Below are positions 36,280 through 44,446 of a stretch of 45,711 bases of DNA, in pieces; within the stretch, counting starts at the first letter, position 1, and each line of letters begins with the position of its first letter. This DNA comes from Alphaproteobacteria bacterium (GTDB lineage Bacteria; Pseudomonadota; Alphaproteobacteria; Rhizobiales; JAKIUO01): positions 1-45,711 of the forward strand of contig JAJRPI010000067.1 in the NCBI GenBank assembly GCA_024280895.1. Reading direction: 5' to 3'. Position numbers and translations under genes: made by a program. A model generated the notes under the pieces. That model searched no databases, was not told the DNA's origin, and saw nothing but the letters and a program-made list of their open reading frames with translations.

Positions 36280-36969
36280 ATGGCACTTACAAGACGAAGC
36301 TTACTAACTGGTTTTAGTGCTTTGGGAGGCGCCACTGCCCTTAGACTTGCAGGAGGAGGACTTGCAGGGGGAGGAATTGCGGGTGGATTAAGCGGTGCCG
36401 GGATCTCTTCCGCGCTGGCCAAAGAACCAGGATACACGATCGGCGAAGATGGGCTCTATCATCAAGACTGGTTTGTGGAGAGCTTTCTTGATTTGCGCGA
36501 TGATATCAAAGAAGCGGCTGATGAAGGCAAGAATTTCGCGATCCTTTGGGAGCAACGAGGCTGCCCCTATTGCAAGGAAATGCACAAGGTGAATTTTGCG
36601 GTTCCAGAAATTCGCAAATATATCAAAGCAAATTTCAACATTCTGCAGCTTGATATCTGGGGGCCTCGCAAGGTCACGGATCTTGACGGCAAGGAAATGG
36701 GTGAGCGCGAACTTGCCCAGCGCTGGCGGGTCAATTTTACGCCTACCATGAATTTTTTCCAAATGGACACCAGCAAATGTCTTGGCAAAGTCGGGCGCGA
36801 AGCAGAAGTCATGCGCATGCCTGGCTATTTCAAGCCTTTCCATTTTATCGCCATGTTTGAATATGTCCGCTCGGGCCGGACAAAAGAGATCGGCTTTCAG
36901 CGTTTTGTGCAGGAAAAAGGCGATAAATTGCGCGAAGAAGGCAAGAAAGTTGAGCTGTGGGGCGGATAG
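36280..36969 (+). CDS. Tat-exported thioredoxin-fold protein (SoxW-like)
   Basis: This 229-residue protein has a twin-arginine signal (TRRSLLTGFSALGG) followed by a long Gly/Ala-rich hydrophobic stretch ending near residue 48 (SALA). The mature part is a thioredoxin fold with the redox motif CPYC in WEQRGCPYCKEMH. It also has the cis-Pro loop VNFTPTMNFF. It resembles SoxW-type thioredoxins, but no sox sulfur-oxidation genes are in the window, so its substrate is unknown. AAGGGAGAC precedes the ATG; longer in-frame starts would spoil the Tat signal. Confidence 0.88.
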   Translation: MALTRRSLLTGFSALGGATALRLAGGGLAGGGIAGGLSGAGISSALAKEPGYTIGEDGLYHQDWFVESFLDLRDDIKEAADEGKNFAILWEQRGCPYCKEMHKVNFAVPEIRKYIKANFNILQLDIWGPRKVTDLDGKEMGERELAQRWRVNFTPTMNFFQMDTSKCLGKVGREAEVMRMPGYFKPFHFIAMFEYVRSGRTKEIGFQRFVQEKGDKLREEGKKVELWGG

Positions 36970-37030
36970 CAGCACAGCATTGGCTGGATGATGATTGCAT
37001 CAATTCCCTTGAGGGCTTATCAGTAGCCCC

Positions 37031-37894
37031 ATGACCCAAAGTAGCACCATACCATTTTTGAAAATGAACGGTCTTGGCAATGATTTCATCATCATTGACA
37101 ATCGCACGCTCAATCTCTCATTCACGACCAGGCAGGTGCGTGACCTCGCCAATCGCGAGACCGGTATCGGCTGTGATCAGCTGATCGTGCTGGAAACGTC
37201 CGATCAAGCTGACATCTTCATGCGTATCTATAACGCCGAAGGAGGAGAGGTCGATGCGTGCGGCAACGCGACACGCTGTGTTGGCTATCTGTTGCAAGCT
37301 GAATTGGGGCGCGCGGCCTCGCTGATCCAAACCAATGCCGGACTGCTTGGCGCTGTGGTGCAAGAGAGTGGCGATGTCAGCGTTGATATGGGGTCACCAC
37401 GTATGGGGTGGGAGCAAATCCCCCTGTCCGAAGAGTTTTACGATACCAGCCGCATCGAGTTGCAATTAGGCCCTATTGATAATCCGGTCCTGCATAGTCC
37501 TTGCGTCGTCAATGTGGGCAATCCCCATTGTATCTTCTGGGTAGATGATCTTGATGCTCATGACCTTTCTAAAATTGGCCCTTTTCTCGAAAATCATTTC
37601 TTGTTTCCAGAGCAGGCCAATATCACCCTTGCCAAGGTGGAAAGCGATGATGAAGTGACGATCCGTGTCTGGGAGCGCGGCGCGGGGCTGACCAAGGCCT
37701 GCGGGACAGCCGCTTGCGCGGTTGTGGTTTGCGGGGTGCGCCGCAAGCTTACCAATCGCGCTATCATCGTCAATCTGCCCGGCGGTGCTCTCAAAATGGA
37801 ATGGCGTGAAAGCGACGATCACATCATGATGACCGGCGCCACCGAACTCGAATATGCCGGTGAGTTCGAGCGCGCCGATTTTGCCTTTGCTTGA
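37031..37894 (+). CDS. dapF: Diaminopimelate epimerase
   Basis: This 287-residue enzyme has both catalytic cysteines: Cys77 in DACGNATRC and Cys224 in KACGTAACA. The N-terminal MNGLGNDFI is diagnostic. It interconverts LL- and meso-diaminopimelate for lysine and peptidoglycan synthesis, without cofactor. The gene follows the thioredoxin-like gene by about 60 bases and its stop is only 9 bases from the stop of the convergent DsrE-family gene, so the two transcripts must overlap or end inside each other. Confidence 0.97.
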   Translation: MTQSSTIPFLKMNGLGNDFIIIDNRTLNLSFTTRQVRDLANRETGIGCDQLIVLETSDQADIFMRIYNAEGGEVDACGNATRCVGYLLQAELGRAASLIQTNAGLLGAVVQESGDVSVDMGSPRMGWEQIPLSEEFYDTSRIELQLGPIDNPVLHSPCVVNVGNPHCIFWVDDLDAHDLSKIGPFLENHFLFPEQANITLAKVESDDEVTIRVWERGAGLTKACGTAACAVVVCGVRRKLTNRAIIVNLPGGALKMEWRESDDHIMMTGATELEYAGEFERADFAFA

Positions 37895-37903
37895 GCGTGT
37901 AAG

Positions 37904-38347
37904 CTACGGCTTGATATAGCTGTAGCCTTGTTCTTGCAGGCCTATGAGGCGCACAACCCCTGATGGCACTTTTGACGCTTCAGATATCAGTGGTACTTTC
38001 TTGCCGGATTTCGCCGCCATTTTGCGATGGGTATTGCCACAAGCCGAAAATTTCAACGACGGCATAGCCAAGCTCATGGTCTCAATGCGATCTTTAACGG
38101 GGCTGGTGTCAGCGCGTAGCATATGCAGGCCGGGGCCATAGGCCACCACTTCAACAATCACCTTGTCGCCTTTTGAGGTGTAATATTTAGTGAGATTTTG
38201 CACATTATTCAAAGCCATGTTCATGACCTTTTTGTTGTTTTGATCGACATGTACGGCGATCTTATGGGTCTTTCCCTGTGCGAACGTCGGGCCAGCAAGC
38301 ATAATACTCAAGAAAATGGCGGCGATGAGAGTTTGTAACTTCTTCAT
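37904..38347 (-). CDS. Secreted DsrE-family protein
   Basis: This 147-residue protein has a signal peptide (about 1-24, ending TFAQ) and a DsrE/DsrF-like fold: HKIAVHVDQNNKKVMNMALNN, VEVVAYGPGLHML, and a conserved Cys in KFSACGNT. DsrE-like proteins carry sulfur or bind small molecules; exported members are poorly understood. The ATG at 38347 is chosen because AAGGGACC lies upstream and the signal peptide starts there. A promoter with an inverted repeat is visible upstream. Confidence 0.85.
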   Translation of the reverse strand: MKKLQTLIAAIFLSIMLAGPTFAQGKTHKIAVHVDQNNKKVMNMALNNVQNLTKYYTSKGDKVIVEVVAYGPGLHMLRADTSPVKDRIETMSLAMPSLKFSACGNTHRKMAAKSGKKVPLISEASKVPSGVVRLIGLQEQGYSYIKP

Positions 38348-38380
38348 TTCATGGTCCCTTTTATTATTCATTACCAATGG

Positions 38381-38419
38381 AGTATAGGCGCATTTGTGGT
38401 TTGCTCGCAAATCACAAAT
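38381..38419 (-). promoter_or_regulatory. Predicted promoter and overlapping inverted repeat upstream of the DsrE gene
   Basis: On the minus strand, TTGCGA (38405-38410), an 18-base spacer and TATACT (38381-38386) form a plausible promoter. It is overlapped by an inverted repeat with 12-base arms (38392-38403 and 38408-38419, one mismatch) whose core is TTTGCTCGCAAA. This looks like an operator, but it could also serve as a weak terminator for the LysE gene. Confidence 0.4.
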
Positions 38420-38441
38420 TAATGATTTTTGTCTCTATTTA

Positions 38442-39083
38442 CTAGCCGTTCTGGGCATTTTTTAGTTGTAGCAAGCCGATACCCATAGCGATAAACAGGC
38501 CGCCAGTGACACGGTGAAACCAGCTCATGGCCCGTTGATTGCCAAACAGGCCTCGCGCTGATTTTCCAATAAAGCCATAGCTGAACAAGGAAAAAAACGA
38601 CAAGCCCATGAAGGTAGCTGTTAAAATGAAAAATTGCGGCATCAAGGCTTGGTCGAGCGTGATGAATTGAGGGAATAGAGCCATGAAGAACAAAATGGCT
38701 TTGGGATTGGTGAGCGCCAGCAAAAATCCTTCGCGAAAAAACGAAAAAGAGCGGCGCTGCTTGTTGGTGTTCTTATGGGCAAGAGACGCATCCGCGATTT
38801 TGATCGTGCGAAACTGGTTGATTCCCAAAAAGATCAAATAGAGCGCGCCAATCACTTTGACGATCAAGAACAGGGAGGCTGAAGAGACGAGCAGCACGCC
38901 AAGCCCTGAAATGGAAATGCAGGACAAAATGAACAGACCGGCGATATTGCCCGCTGTTGACCAAAATACTGACCTTAGGCCAGCAGCCATGCCGTTGGAT
39001 ATGGCAAGGAAGATCGCCGGTCCTGGGCTGATGATATAAAAGAAAGAAAACACGGCATAGATGATCAGTAAGTCAATGGTCAT
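38442..39083 (-). CDS. LysE/RhtB-family amino-acid exporter
   Basis: This 213-residue membrane protein of the LysE family has the family hallmark SPGPAIFLAISNG near residues 24-36, a central LGINQF loop and TNPKAILFFMALFPQF. About six helices are predicted. Family members export amino acids such as lysine, threonine or homoserine lactones; the substrate is not predictable. The ATG at 39083 follows the stop of the upstream gene by 8 bases, and an AGGAG at the end of that gene could serve as the ribosome-binding site. Confidence 0.9.
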   Translation of the reverse strand: MTIDLLIIYAVFSFFYIISPGPAIFLAISNGMAAGLRSVFWSTAGNIAGLFILSCISISGLGVLLVSSASLFLIVKVIGALYLIFLGINQFRTIKIADASLAHKNTNKQRRSFSFFREGFLLALTNPKAILFFMALFPQFITLDQALMPQFFILTATFMGLSFFSLFSYGFIGKSARGLFGNQRAMSWFHRVTGGLFIAMGIGLLQLKNAQNG

Positions 39084-39091
39084 AAGGGATT

Positions 39092-39580
39092 CTAACGCTC
39101 CTGGGATAAATCCGCGTTGCCAATAATCCGCCAACGATCCAGATCAATGAGCAATAGTTTGAGCCCCTTGTCTTTGGTTTGCAAGGTGAGCACCAGACGA
39201 TTGCCATTGATGGTGCTATCAAGATATTTGGCACCCGCTGGGATCAGGCCTTTTATGGCTCTCATCGATAAGGGCTGCGCGACGGTTAAATTCTGGGTGC
39301 CCATTGTCGCCTTGACCGTGGCAGGGGGGGGCGTGATAGGAGGGGCCGTGATAAGGGGAGCAGTGACGCCAACTGGTGCAATAGGCTTGGCCTTAGTTGC
39401 CGGTTGCGAGGCGCGGTAAGCAATGATACCAATCATCAGGGCAAAACCAAAGATCAGCATGAGGCCCATAATAATAACCAGATATTTCAACATACGCGCC
39501 TGACGCTTGTTAAAAACGGTGCCAGGAATGGGTGCGTTATCGTCGATCTCGTCTTCAACCGGGTCTTCTATGGAGTTCAT
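39092..39580 (-). CDS. Single-pass membrane protein, function unknown
   Basis: This 162-residue protein has an acidic N-terminus, one strong transmembrane helix (about residues 32-54, YLVIIMGLMLIFGFALMIG), a Pro/Ala-rich linker and a small beta-rich C-terminal domain (LDSTINGNRLVLTLQTKDKG). A beta-propeller-like WRIIG ending is seen. I do not recognise a family. Its ATG directly abuts the ATG of the divergent rluD gene, and AGAGGACGA lies upstream within rluD. The LysE-type gene follows and may be translated from the same mRNA. Confidence 0.8.
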   Translation of the reverse strand: MNSIEDPVEDEIDDNAPIPGTVFNKRQARMLKYLVIIMGLMLIFGFALMIGIIAYRASQPATKAKPIAPVGVTAPLITAPPITPPPATVKATMGTQNLTVAQPLSMRAIKGLIPAGAKYLDSTINGNRLVLTLQTKDKGLKLLLIDLDRWRIIGNADLSQER

Positions 39581-40597
39581 ATGAGTTCGTCCTCTAGTCA
39601 AAAACATGTCCTGACCGCTGGGGTCGAGGATGACAATATGCGTCTTGATCAATTCCTTGCCAAAGGCGTCGAGGGCATAAGCCGCTCGCGCCTCAAAGTG
39701 TTGATCAAGGACGGACAGGTGCGCTTTAAAGGCGCTACGATAGAGGAGCCGAACCATCGGGTCAAATGCGGCCAGCGCTTTGAGTTAAGCATCCCCGACT
39801 TGACCGAGCCGGACCCACAGCCTGAAAATATTCCTCTTGATGTGGTTTATGAAGATGAACATCTGATTGTCGTCGATAAACCTGCCGGCATGGTGGTGCA
39901 TCCAGCCGCTGGTAATTGGGATGGCACACTGGTCAACGCTCTTTTGCATCATTGTGGTGACAGCCTGTCAGGTATTGGCGGGGTGCGCCGCCCGGGCATC
40001 GTGCACCGCATCGACAAGGACACCAGCGGCCTGCTGGTAGTGGCTAAAAGCGATGCCGCGCATAAAGGCCTGTCAGCGCAATTTGCCGATCATGGCCGCA
40101 CTGGCCCCCTGACGCGGGCCTATCTGGCGCTCATCTGGGGGGCTCCCGTGCGCAAGCATGGCACCATAAATGTGCCACTGGCCCGCTCCACCAAAAACCG
40201 CCTGAAGATCGCGGTGGTGCCAGAAGCCAAATTCAATGCGGGATTGGGCAAATTTGCCATCACTCATTATGAGCTGCTGGACACCTATTTCGACACCGAT
40301 GGCATGGTGCGGGTGGGGCTTGTACGCTGCAAGCTGGAAACCGGCCGCACCCATCAAATCCGCGTTCATCTGGCTCATATCCATCACCCTCTATTGGGTG
40401 ATGATGCCTATGGTGCGGGCTATAAGGCCAGTGCCCGCAACCTGCCGGAAAAGGCGCGGCAAGCGCTGGAAAACCTTAACCGCCAAGCCCTGCACGCCTC
40501 TGAACTTGGCTTCGCGCACCCGATAACGGGTGAAGAGATTAGTTTCAATAGTGCGCTACCAAAAAAACTGCAGTCCTTGCTTGATGAGCTGGAATAG
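39581..40597 (+). CDS. rluD: Ribosomal large-subunit pseudouridine synthase, RluD family
   Basis: The protein has 338 residues. An N-terminal S4 RNA-binding domain (MRLDQFLAKGVEGISRSRL) is followed by the pseudouridine synthase domain with catalytic Asp in HRIDKDTSGLLVVAK, and LETGRTHQIRVHLAHI near the C-terminus. It isomerises uridines in helix 69 of 23S rRNA (RluD sites 1911, 1915, 1917 in E. coli); RluC-like specificity cannot be excluded. The ATG at 39581 has TGGAG upstream and abuts the divergent gene start. The defective GNAT gene follows 8 bases after the stop. Confidence 0.93.
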   Translation: MSSSSSQKHVLTAGVEDDNMRLDQFLAKGVEGISRSRLKVLIKDGQVRFKGATIEEPNHRVKCGQRFELSIPDLTEPDPQPENIPLDVVYEDEHLIVVDKPAGMVVHPAAGNWDGTLVNALLHHCGDSLSGIGGVRRPGIVHRIDKDTSGLLVVAKSDAAHKGLSAQFADHGRTGPLTRAYLALIWGAPVRKHGTINVPLARSTKNRLKIAVVPEAKFNAGLGKFAITHYELLDTYFDTDGMVRVGLVRCKLETGRTHQIRVHLAHIHHPLLGDDAYGAGYKASARNLPEKARQALENLNRQALHASELGFAHPITGEEISFNSALPKKLQSLLDELE

Positions 40598-40605
40598 GGA
40601 CCAAT

Positions 40606-41082
40606 ATGAACATCATCAAAGCGGATCTCAACGACCGCGCGCAGGCAGCGGACTTTATTTCACTAATGAGCCTGTATGCGCTGGACCCCATGGGCGGCGG
40701 CGAGGATTTGAGCGAGTAGGTCAAGGCTGATCTGCCAGCGGCGTTAGCGGCAAGAGACAATTGCATCAGTTTCATCGTTTATGTTGATGACCGGCCCGCC
40801 GGTTTATTGACGTGCATCGAAGGGTTCTCGACCTTCGCCTGCAAGCCTTTGCTCAATATTCATGATGTGATCGTCCATCCAGATTTTCGTGGGCGCAATA
40901 TTGCCGGTCAATTACTGGAGGCTGCCCAAGCGGAGGCCGTTACGCGCGGATGCGTGAAGCTGACCCTGGAAGTTCTGCAAGGCAATGTGGCGGCCCAAAA
41001 GGTCTATAGACGCGAGGGTTTTGCCCCCTATGTTCTCGATGCGCAGATGGGCAGCGCGCAGTTCTGGCAAAAACTGCTTTAG
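40606..41082 (+). pseudogene. GNAT acetyltransferase with in-frame stop codon
   Basis: An ATG at 40606 opens a reading frame of 159 codons that is intact except for a TAG at 40717-40719 (codon 38). Both sides belong to one GNAT-type N-acetyltransferase: MSLYALDPMGGGEDLSE before the stop, and FSTFACKPLLNIHDVIVHPDFRGRN with the acetyl-CoA-binding HPDFRGRNIAGQLL after it. A family-typical Tyr after LSE is plausible, so a single TAC/TAT to TAG change would explain it. It may be a recent pseudogene, an error, or, less likely, a readthrough gene. A shorter internal start (TTG at 40807) would omit the N-terminal helix. Confidence 0.8.
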
Positions 41083-41093
41083 CCTTTTTGGGA

Positions 41094-41513
41094 CTAGATT
41101 GGGCGATTGGCGATCTCGATATAGCGGGGATCATGTTGGTATTTCTCCAAAGGCTTGCTGTGAATTCCGTCAATCCATTTACGATCTTTGACATAGGTCC
41201 AGACCTTTTGTGGGCTGTCGCCCTGTTGCTCGTACACCTCAATTTTGATACGCCGATAACCATTTTGCAGATGGGTGGCCTCAAGCTCGTCCAGTTTCTC
41301 AAGCACCCGATCACTGACATTGAAGCATTCACCCAGCACCTGATGCCCTTCGCCTGGCTCCTCGATAAGGCACGGGGAGAACCATTTGCCGCCGATCACC
41401 AGCGGAAAACGCTGCTTCGTCTGGGCGGGGCCGATATAGCGCGCCTCGTTCATGTAGGGATCAAAATTGGCAAAGCCGCGTTTTAAGGTGCCATAGATGA
41501 ACAGGGTGTGCAT
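41094..41513 (-). CDS. Gamma-glutamylcyclotransferase/AIG2-like protein
   Basis: This 139-residue protein of the GGCT-like fold has the substrate-binding YGTLKRG motif at residues 7-13 and a conserved Glu in LDELEATHLQNGYRR that would be the general acid/base. The fold releases 5-oxoproline from gamma-glutamyl compounds such as glutathione derivatives; many bacterial members have unknown substrates. It converges with the defective GNAT gene, 11 bases apart. With glutathione-related GST and MAPEG genes 1.5 kb away, a role in glutathione turnover is possible but not shown. Confidence 0.87.
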   Translation of the reverse strand: MHTLFIYGTLKRGFANFDPYMNEARYIGPAQTKQRFPLVIGGKWFSPCLIEEPGEGHQVLGECFNVSDRVLEKLDELEATHLQNGYRRIKIEVYEQQGDSPQKVWTYVKDRKWIDGIHSKPLEKYQHDPRYIEIANRPI

Positions 41514-41613
41514 TGTGTGGTTCTTTGTTCGAGATAAAAATCGAGGGTGCTAAAATGCGATTATATGTCAAACCGCTTGCAATTTACATGGGTTTGGCGC
41601 GATAAGTTTTTCC

Positions 41614-42888
41614 ATGAGCAAACAAAAAAAATCCAGCTATCTGACCGGTGTGGAAACGGCGACCAGTGCCCTTCGCGGCGTGTTCGAGGAAACACCCCTG
41701 CAATATAATGCCTCTTTAAGCGATCGCTATGGTGCGAGGATTTATTTAAAGCGCGAAGATCTGACGCCAGTGCGCAGCTATAAATTGCGCGGGGCCTTTA
41801 ATTTTTTCCGCAAAGCCCTGCTGGCCAATCCCGATAAAAGCAAATTTGTCTGCTCCTCGGCCGGTAATCATGCGCAAGGCTTTGCCTATGCCTGTCAAAA
41901 ATTTGGTGTTGACGGGGTCATCTATATGCCCATCACGACGCCGCAGCAAAAAATCGACAAGACCCGCATTTTTGGTGGGGATCGTGTGCGTATCGAATTG
42001 ATCGGCGATATTTTTGACGAGAGCAACAAGGCGGCAATTGCTTACGCAAAAAAAAGTGGGGCCATGCTGGTGCCACCGTTTGACCATGCGGACATCATTG
42101 AAGGGCAAGCAAGCGTTGGTGTCGAAATACTGTCGCAGGCCAAGCAAAGCGATGGGGCGATTGATCTGTTGATCATGCCGGTGGGCGGCGGCGGTCTTTC
42201 TGCGGGCGTCAGCCAGGTATTTACGGAAATGTCGCCCAGCACCAAACTGCTTTATGTGGAACCCTCAGGTGCACCAAGCCTTAAACGTTCGCTGGAAGCG
42301 GGCAGTCGGGTGCAGCTCAATCAGGTCGACAGCTTTGTCGATGGCGCTGCCGTCGCTCAGGTGGGAGCAATCAACTTCAAGCGTCTTAAAAATATTGACC
42401 CCAAAAAAGTCTTGCTGATTTCAGAAGACAAGCTGTGCGAAACCATCATTTTGATGCTCAATCACGAGGGCATTGTGCTGGAGCCTGCCGGGGCGTTGGC
42501 CATTGAAGCTTTGCGTTCCATTCCAGCCAGTGAGCTCAAGGGCAAAAAAATCGTTTGTGTGACATCTGGTGGTAATTTTGATTTTGAACGTCTGCCAGAG
42601 GTCAAGGAACGGGCCATGAAAGCAGCAGGGCGCAAGAAATATTATATCATCCGATTACCTCAGCGCCCGGGAGCCTTGCGCGATTTTCTGGCTCTGTTTG
42701 GTCCAGATGATGATGTGGCACGCTTTGAATATTTGAAAAAATCAGCGCGTAATTTTGGCTCGATCCTGTTGGGTGTGGAGACCAAAGACGCTAAAAACTT
42801 CGTAACCTTGACCAAGAATATGAGTAAAGCGGGCATCCATTATGAGGACATCACCGATGATGACCTCATTGCCAGCTTTATTATTTAA
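41614..42888 (+). CDS. ilvA: Threonine dehydratase (deaminase), short form
   Basis: This 424-residue PLP enzyme of the fold-II family has the lysine that forms the Schiff base, Lys57 in SYKLRGAF, the serine/threonine loop SSAGNHAQG, and the glycine-rich PVGGGGLSAG that binds PLP phosphate. The C-terminal ~85 residues form a single ACT-like regulatory domain (YYIIRLPQRPGALRDF). It converts threonine to 2-oxobutanoate for isoleucine synthesis. The single ACT-type domain is the short form rather than the E. coli two-domain form. An MITE-like element starts 8 bases after the stop. Confidence 0.93.
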   Translation: MSKQKKSSYLTGVETATSALRGVFEETPLQYNASLSDRYGARIYLKREDLTPVRSYKLRGAFNFFRKALLANPDKSKFVCSSAGNHAQGFAYACQKFGVDGVIYMPITTPQQKIDKTRIFGGDRVRIELIGDIFDESNKAAIAYAKKSGAMLVPPFDHADIIEGQASVGVEILSQAKQSDGAIDLLIMPVGGGGLSAGVSQVFTEMSPSTKLLYVEPSGAPSLKRSLEAGSRVQLNQVDSFVDGAAVAQVGAINFKRLKNIDPKKVLLISEDKLCETIILMLNHEGIVLEPAGALAIEALRSIPASELKGKKIVCVTSGGNFDFERLPEVKERAMKAAGRKKYYIIRLPQRPGALRDFLALFGPDDDVARFEYLKKSARNFGSILLGVETKDAKNFVTLTKNMSKAGIHYEDITDDDLIASFII

Positions 42889-42895
42889 TGGTGTA

Positions 42896-43029
42896 AATGA
42901 CCTCGCCGGTCAGGCGTTCTGCGCAGACAGCGTTGGGGACTGGTCCCCGACCCCTCTTTTACAGATGGGGGATGCAAGGGGCTAGCCCCTTGCTGCCAGC
43001 TGCATAAGCTGCCGACCGGCGAGGTCATT
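42896..43029. repeat. Palindromic mobile-like element, copy 2
   Basis: Perfect 16-bp terminal inverted repeats (42896-42911 and 43014-43029) bound 134 bp. Inside is a 20-bp perfect palindrome (GCAAGGGGCTAGCCCCTTGC, 42974-42993) and a GGGGACTGGTCCCC segment. The left 53 bases match the reverse complement of the 16286 element at 49 positions. It fills the space between convergent ilvA and the GST gene. No target duplication is clear. Confidence 0.8.
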
Positions 43030-43034
43030 TGCTC

Positions 43035-43694
43035 TTACTTTACCAACATTTTTTTGGCGCGTTCTATGCGTTCGTCCGCACTGATCATTGGTGGCAATTC
43101 CATACCAATTTCAACGGCAGGGCGCTCATCTATGAGATCGATCCAGCGCAACAGATTGGGCAGCTGCGCGCCATCAAGGTCAAGCATGTCATAGCGCGAC
43201 GCCCAGGGGAAGGTGGCCATATCGGCAATGGAATAGTCACCAGCCAGATATTCAGCTTCTCCCAGCCTCTTGTCGAGGACACCAAGCAAGCGGGCGCTTT
43301 CTTTTGTGTAGCGATCAATGACGGACGGGATTTTTTCGGGAAAATAGTTCAAGAACACAAAGGCCTGTCCCATCATCGGGCCAACACCGGCCATTTGCAG
43401 CATCAGCCATTGCATGATAAGGGAGCGGCCCTTGGCGTCGGTTGGCATGAATTGCCCGGTTTTTTCCGCAAGATATATAAGAATTGCACCAGATTCAAAC
43501 ACGGCAAAATCACCTTCATCGCGATCAATGATGGCGGGGATTCTTCCATTGGGGCTGAATTTCAGAAAATCCGGTGCTTTTTGTTCTTCTTCATTGAAAT
43601 CAATAGGATGCAATTCATAGGGCAGTTTCATTTCTTCAAGTGCAATCGAAACCTTGTGACCATTTGGCGTGGCGGCCGTGTAAAAATCAATCAT
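43035..43694 (-). CDS. Glutathione S-transferase (YfcG/YghU type)
   Basis: This 219-residue GST has the N-terminal thioredoxin-like domain [17 protein letters not shown] and the glutathione-binding NGRIPAI and ESGAILIYL, followed by an all-alpha C-terminal domain. The TPNGxK start is typical of the YfcG/YghU (Nu-class) enzymes, which show disulfide-bond reductase and peroxidase activity with glutathione. It is encoded 59 bases after the MAPEG-family gene on the same strand, and the two form an operon under a promoter that a palindromic operator overlaps. Confidence 0.9.
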   Translation of the reverse strand: MIDFYTAATPNGHKVSIALEEMKLPYELHPIDFNEEEQKAPDFLKFSPNGRIPAIIDRDEGDFAVFESGAILIYLAEKTGQFMPTDAKGRSLIMQWLMLQMAGVGPMMGQAFVFLNYFPEKIPSVIDRYTKESARLLGVLDKRLGEAEYLAGDYSIADMATFPWASRYDMLDLDGAQLPNLLRWIDLIDERPAVEIGMELPPMISADERIERAKKMLVK

Positions 43695-43753
43695 GTTTTA
43701 CGCCTTTCAAGAGAAGTTGAAAAAAAAGTGTTTCACTTTCAAGCTATTCAATT

Positions 43754-44152
43754 TTACAGCATTCCAACGGCAATATAGATCAAATAGAGGCCACCAGCCA
43801 TACCGACAATGCCGGTCGCGGCGACACCCACAGCACGGGGGATGCTGGAGCCTGATGTTTTGAACAGTCCAAGGGGATGCAAGAAGCGGCCAATGACAAA
43901 AGCGGATGCGGCGACAATGATGATCATCTGGTTGATGCCAGCCATTTCGAGCAATCCAAGTACGAGCAATACGATGGCGGCATTCTCGGCCAGATTACCA
44001 TGAGAGCGGATGCGCTTCAGCAATTCCGGTTGGCCTTTATCGCCCAGTCCTTGTGAATGTTTGTAACGGCTCTTGCCGCAAATCATCATCAGGATCATTT
44101 GCAGATTGATGATGATGCCTGCGGCGATGGCGGTGATCACTGGATAGGTCAT
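43754..44152 (-). CDS. MAPEG-family membrane protein
   Basis: This 132-residue protein has four helices and the MAPEG pattern: a polar loop with RSHGNLAENAAIVLLVLGLLE between helices 1 and 2, and GRFLHPLGL between later helices. MAPEG proteins include membrane glutathione transferases; activity against lipophilic electrophiles or peroxides fits its pairing with a soluble GST. AGGGAGC lies nine bases upstream of the ATG at 44152. It is the first gene of the two-gene operon, directly downstream of the TetR-type operator. Confidence 0.9.
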   Translation of the reverse strand: MTYPVITAIAAGIIINLQMILMMICGKSRYKHSQGLGDKGQPELLKRIRSHGNLAENAAIVLLVLGLLEMAGINQMIIIVAASAFVIGRFLHPLGLFKTSGSSIPRAVGVAATGIVGMAGGLYLIYIAVGML

Positions 44153-44186
44153 AGTGTTTTGCTCCCTTTGATTATAATTGCCACGG

Positions 44187-44215
44187 ATGCTAAAACAGAC
44201 CAGTTGGTCTGTCAA
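44187..44215 (-). promoter_or_regulatory. Promoter with overlapping TetR-type operator for MAPEG-GST
   Basis: On the minus strand TTGACA (44210-44215) and TAGCAT (44187-44192) are 17 bases apart. The palindrome ACAGACCA-GT-TGGTCTGT (44195-44212) overlaps the -35 box and spacer. GACC..GGTC palindromes of this type are bound by TetR-family repressors such as NemR or AcuR that respond to electrophiles. No such regulator is in the window. Confidence 0.7.
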
Positions 44216-44446
44216 GGGGGGAGGCCTGCCAGTCTGGCGGGTTAGGGGGCGGCCATGACCGGGGGAAGATACTAATATTTGGTGGGAATATGCTGTTCGG
44301 CTGATTTTTCATACTTTCGTGCGGGGCTGAGAGGATCAAAAGTGCGCGACAAGGCAGTTATGCCCAGCCGACGAGTTGTTTACAACATTTTAACGTTTGT
44401 AGGCTGAATATAAAAAAATTATATTGCTTGAAAAGGGAAACATTAA

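Noticed and set aside
43029-43778. 249-codon plus-strand frame opposite the GST gene
   Set aside because: It is antisense to a clear GST and shows no family resemblance or start signal.
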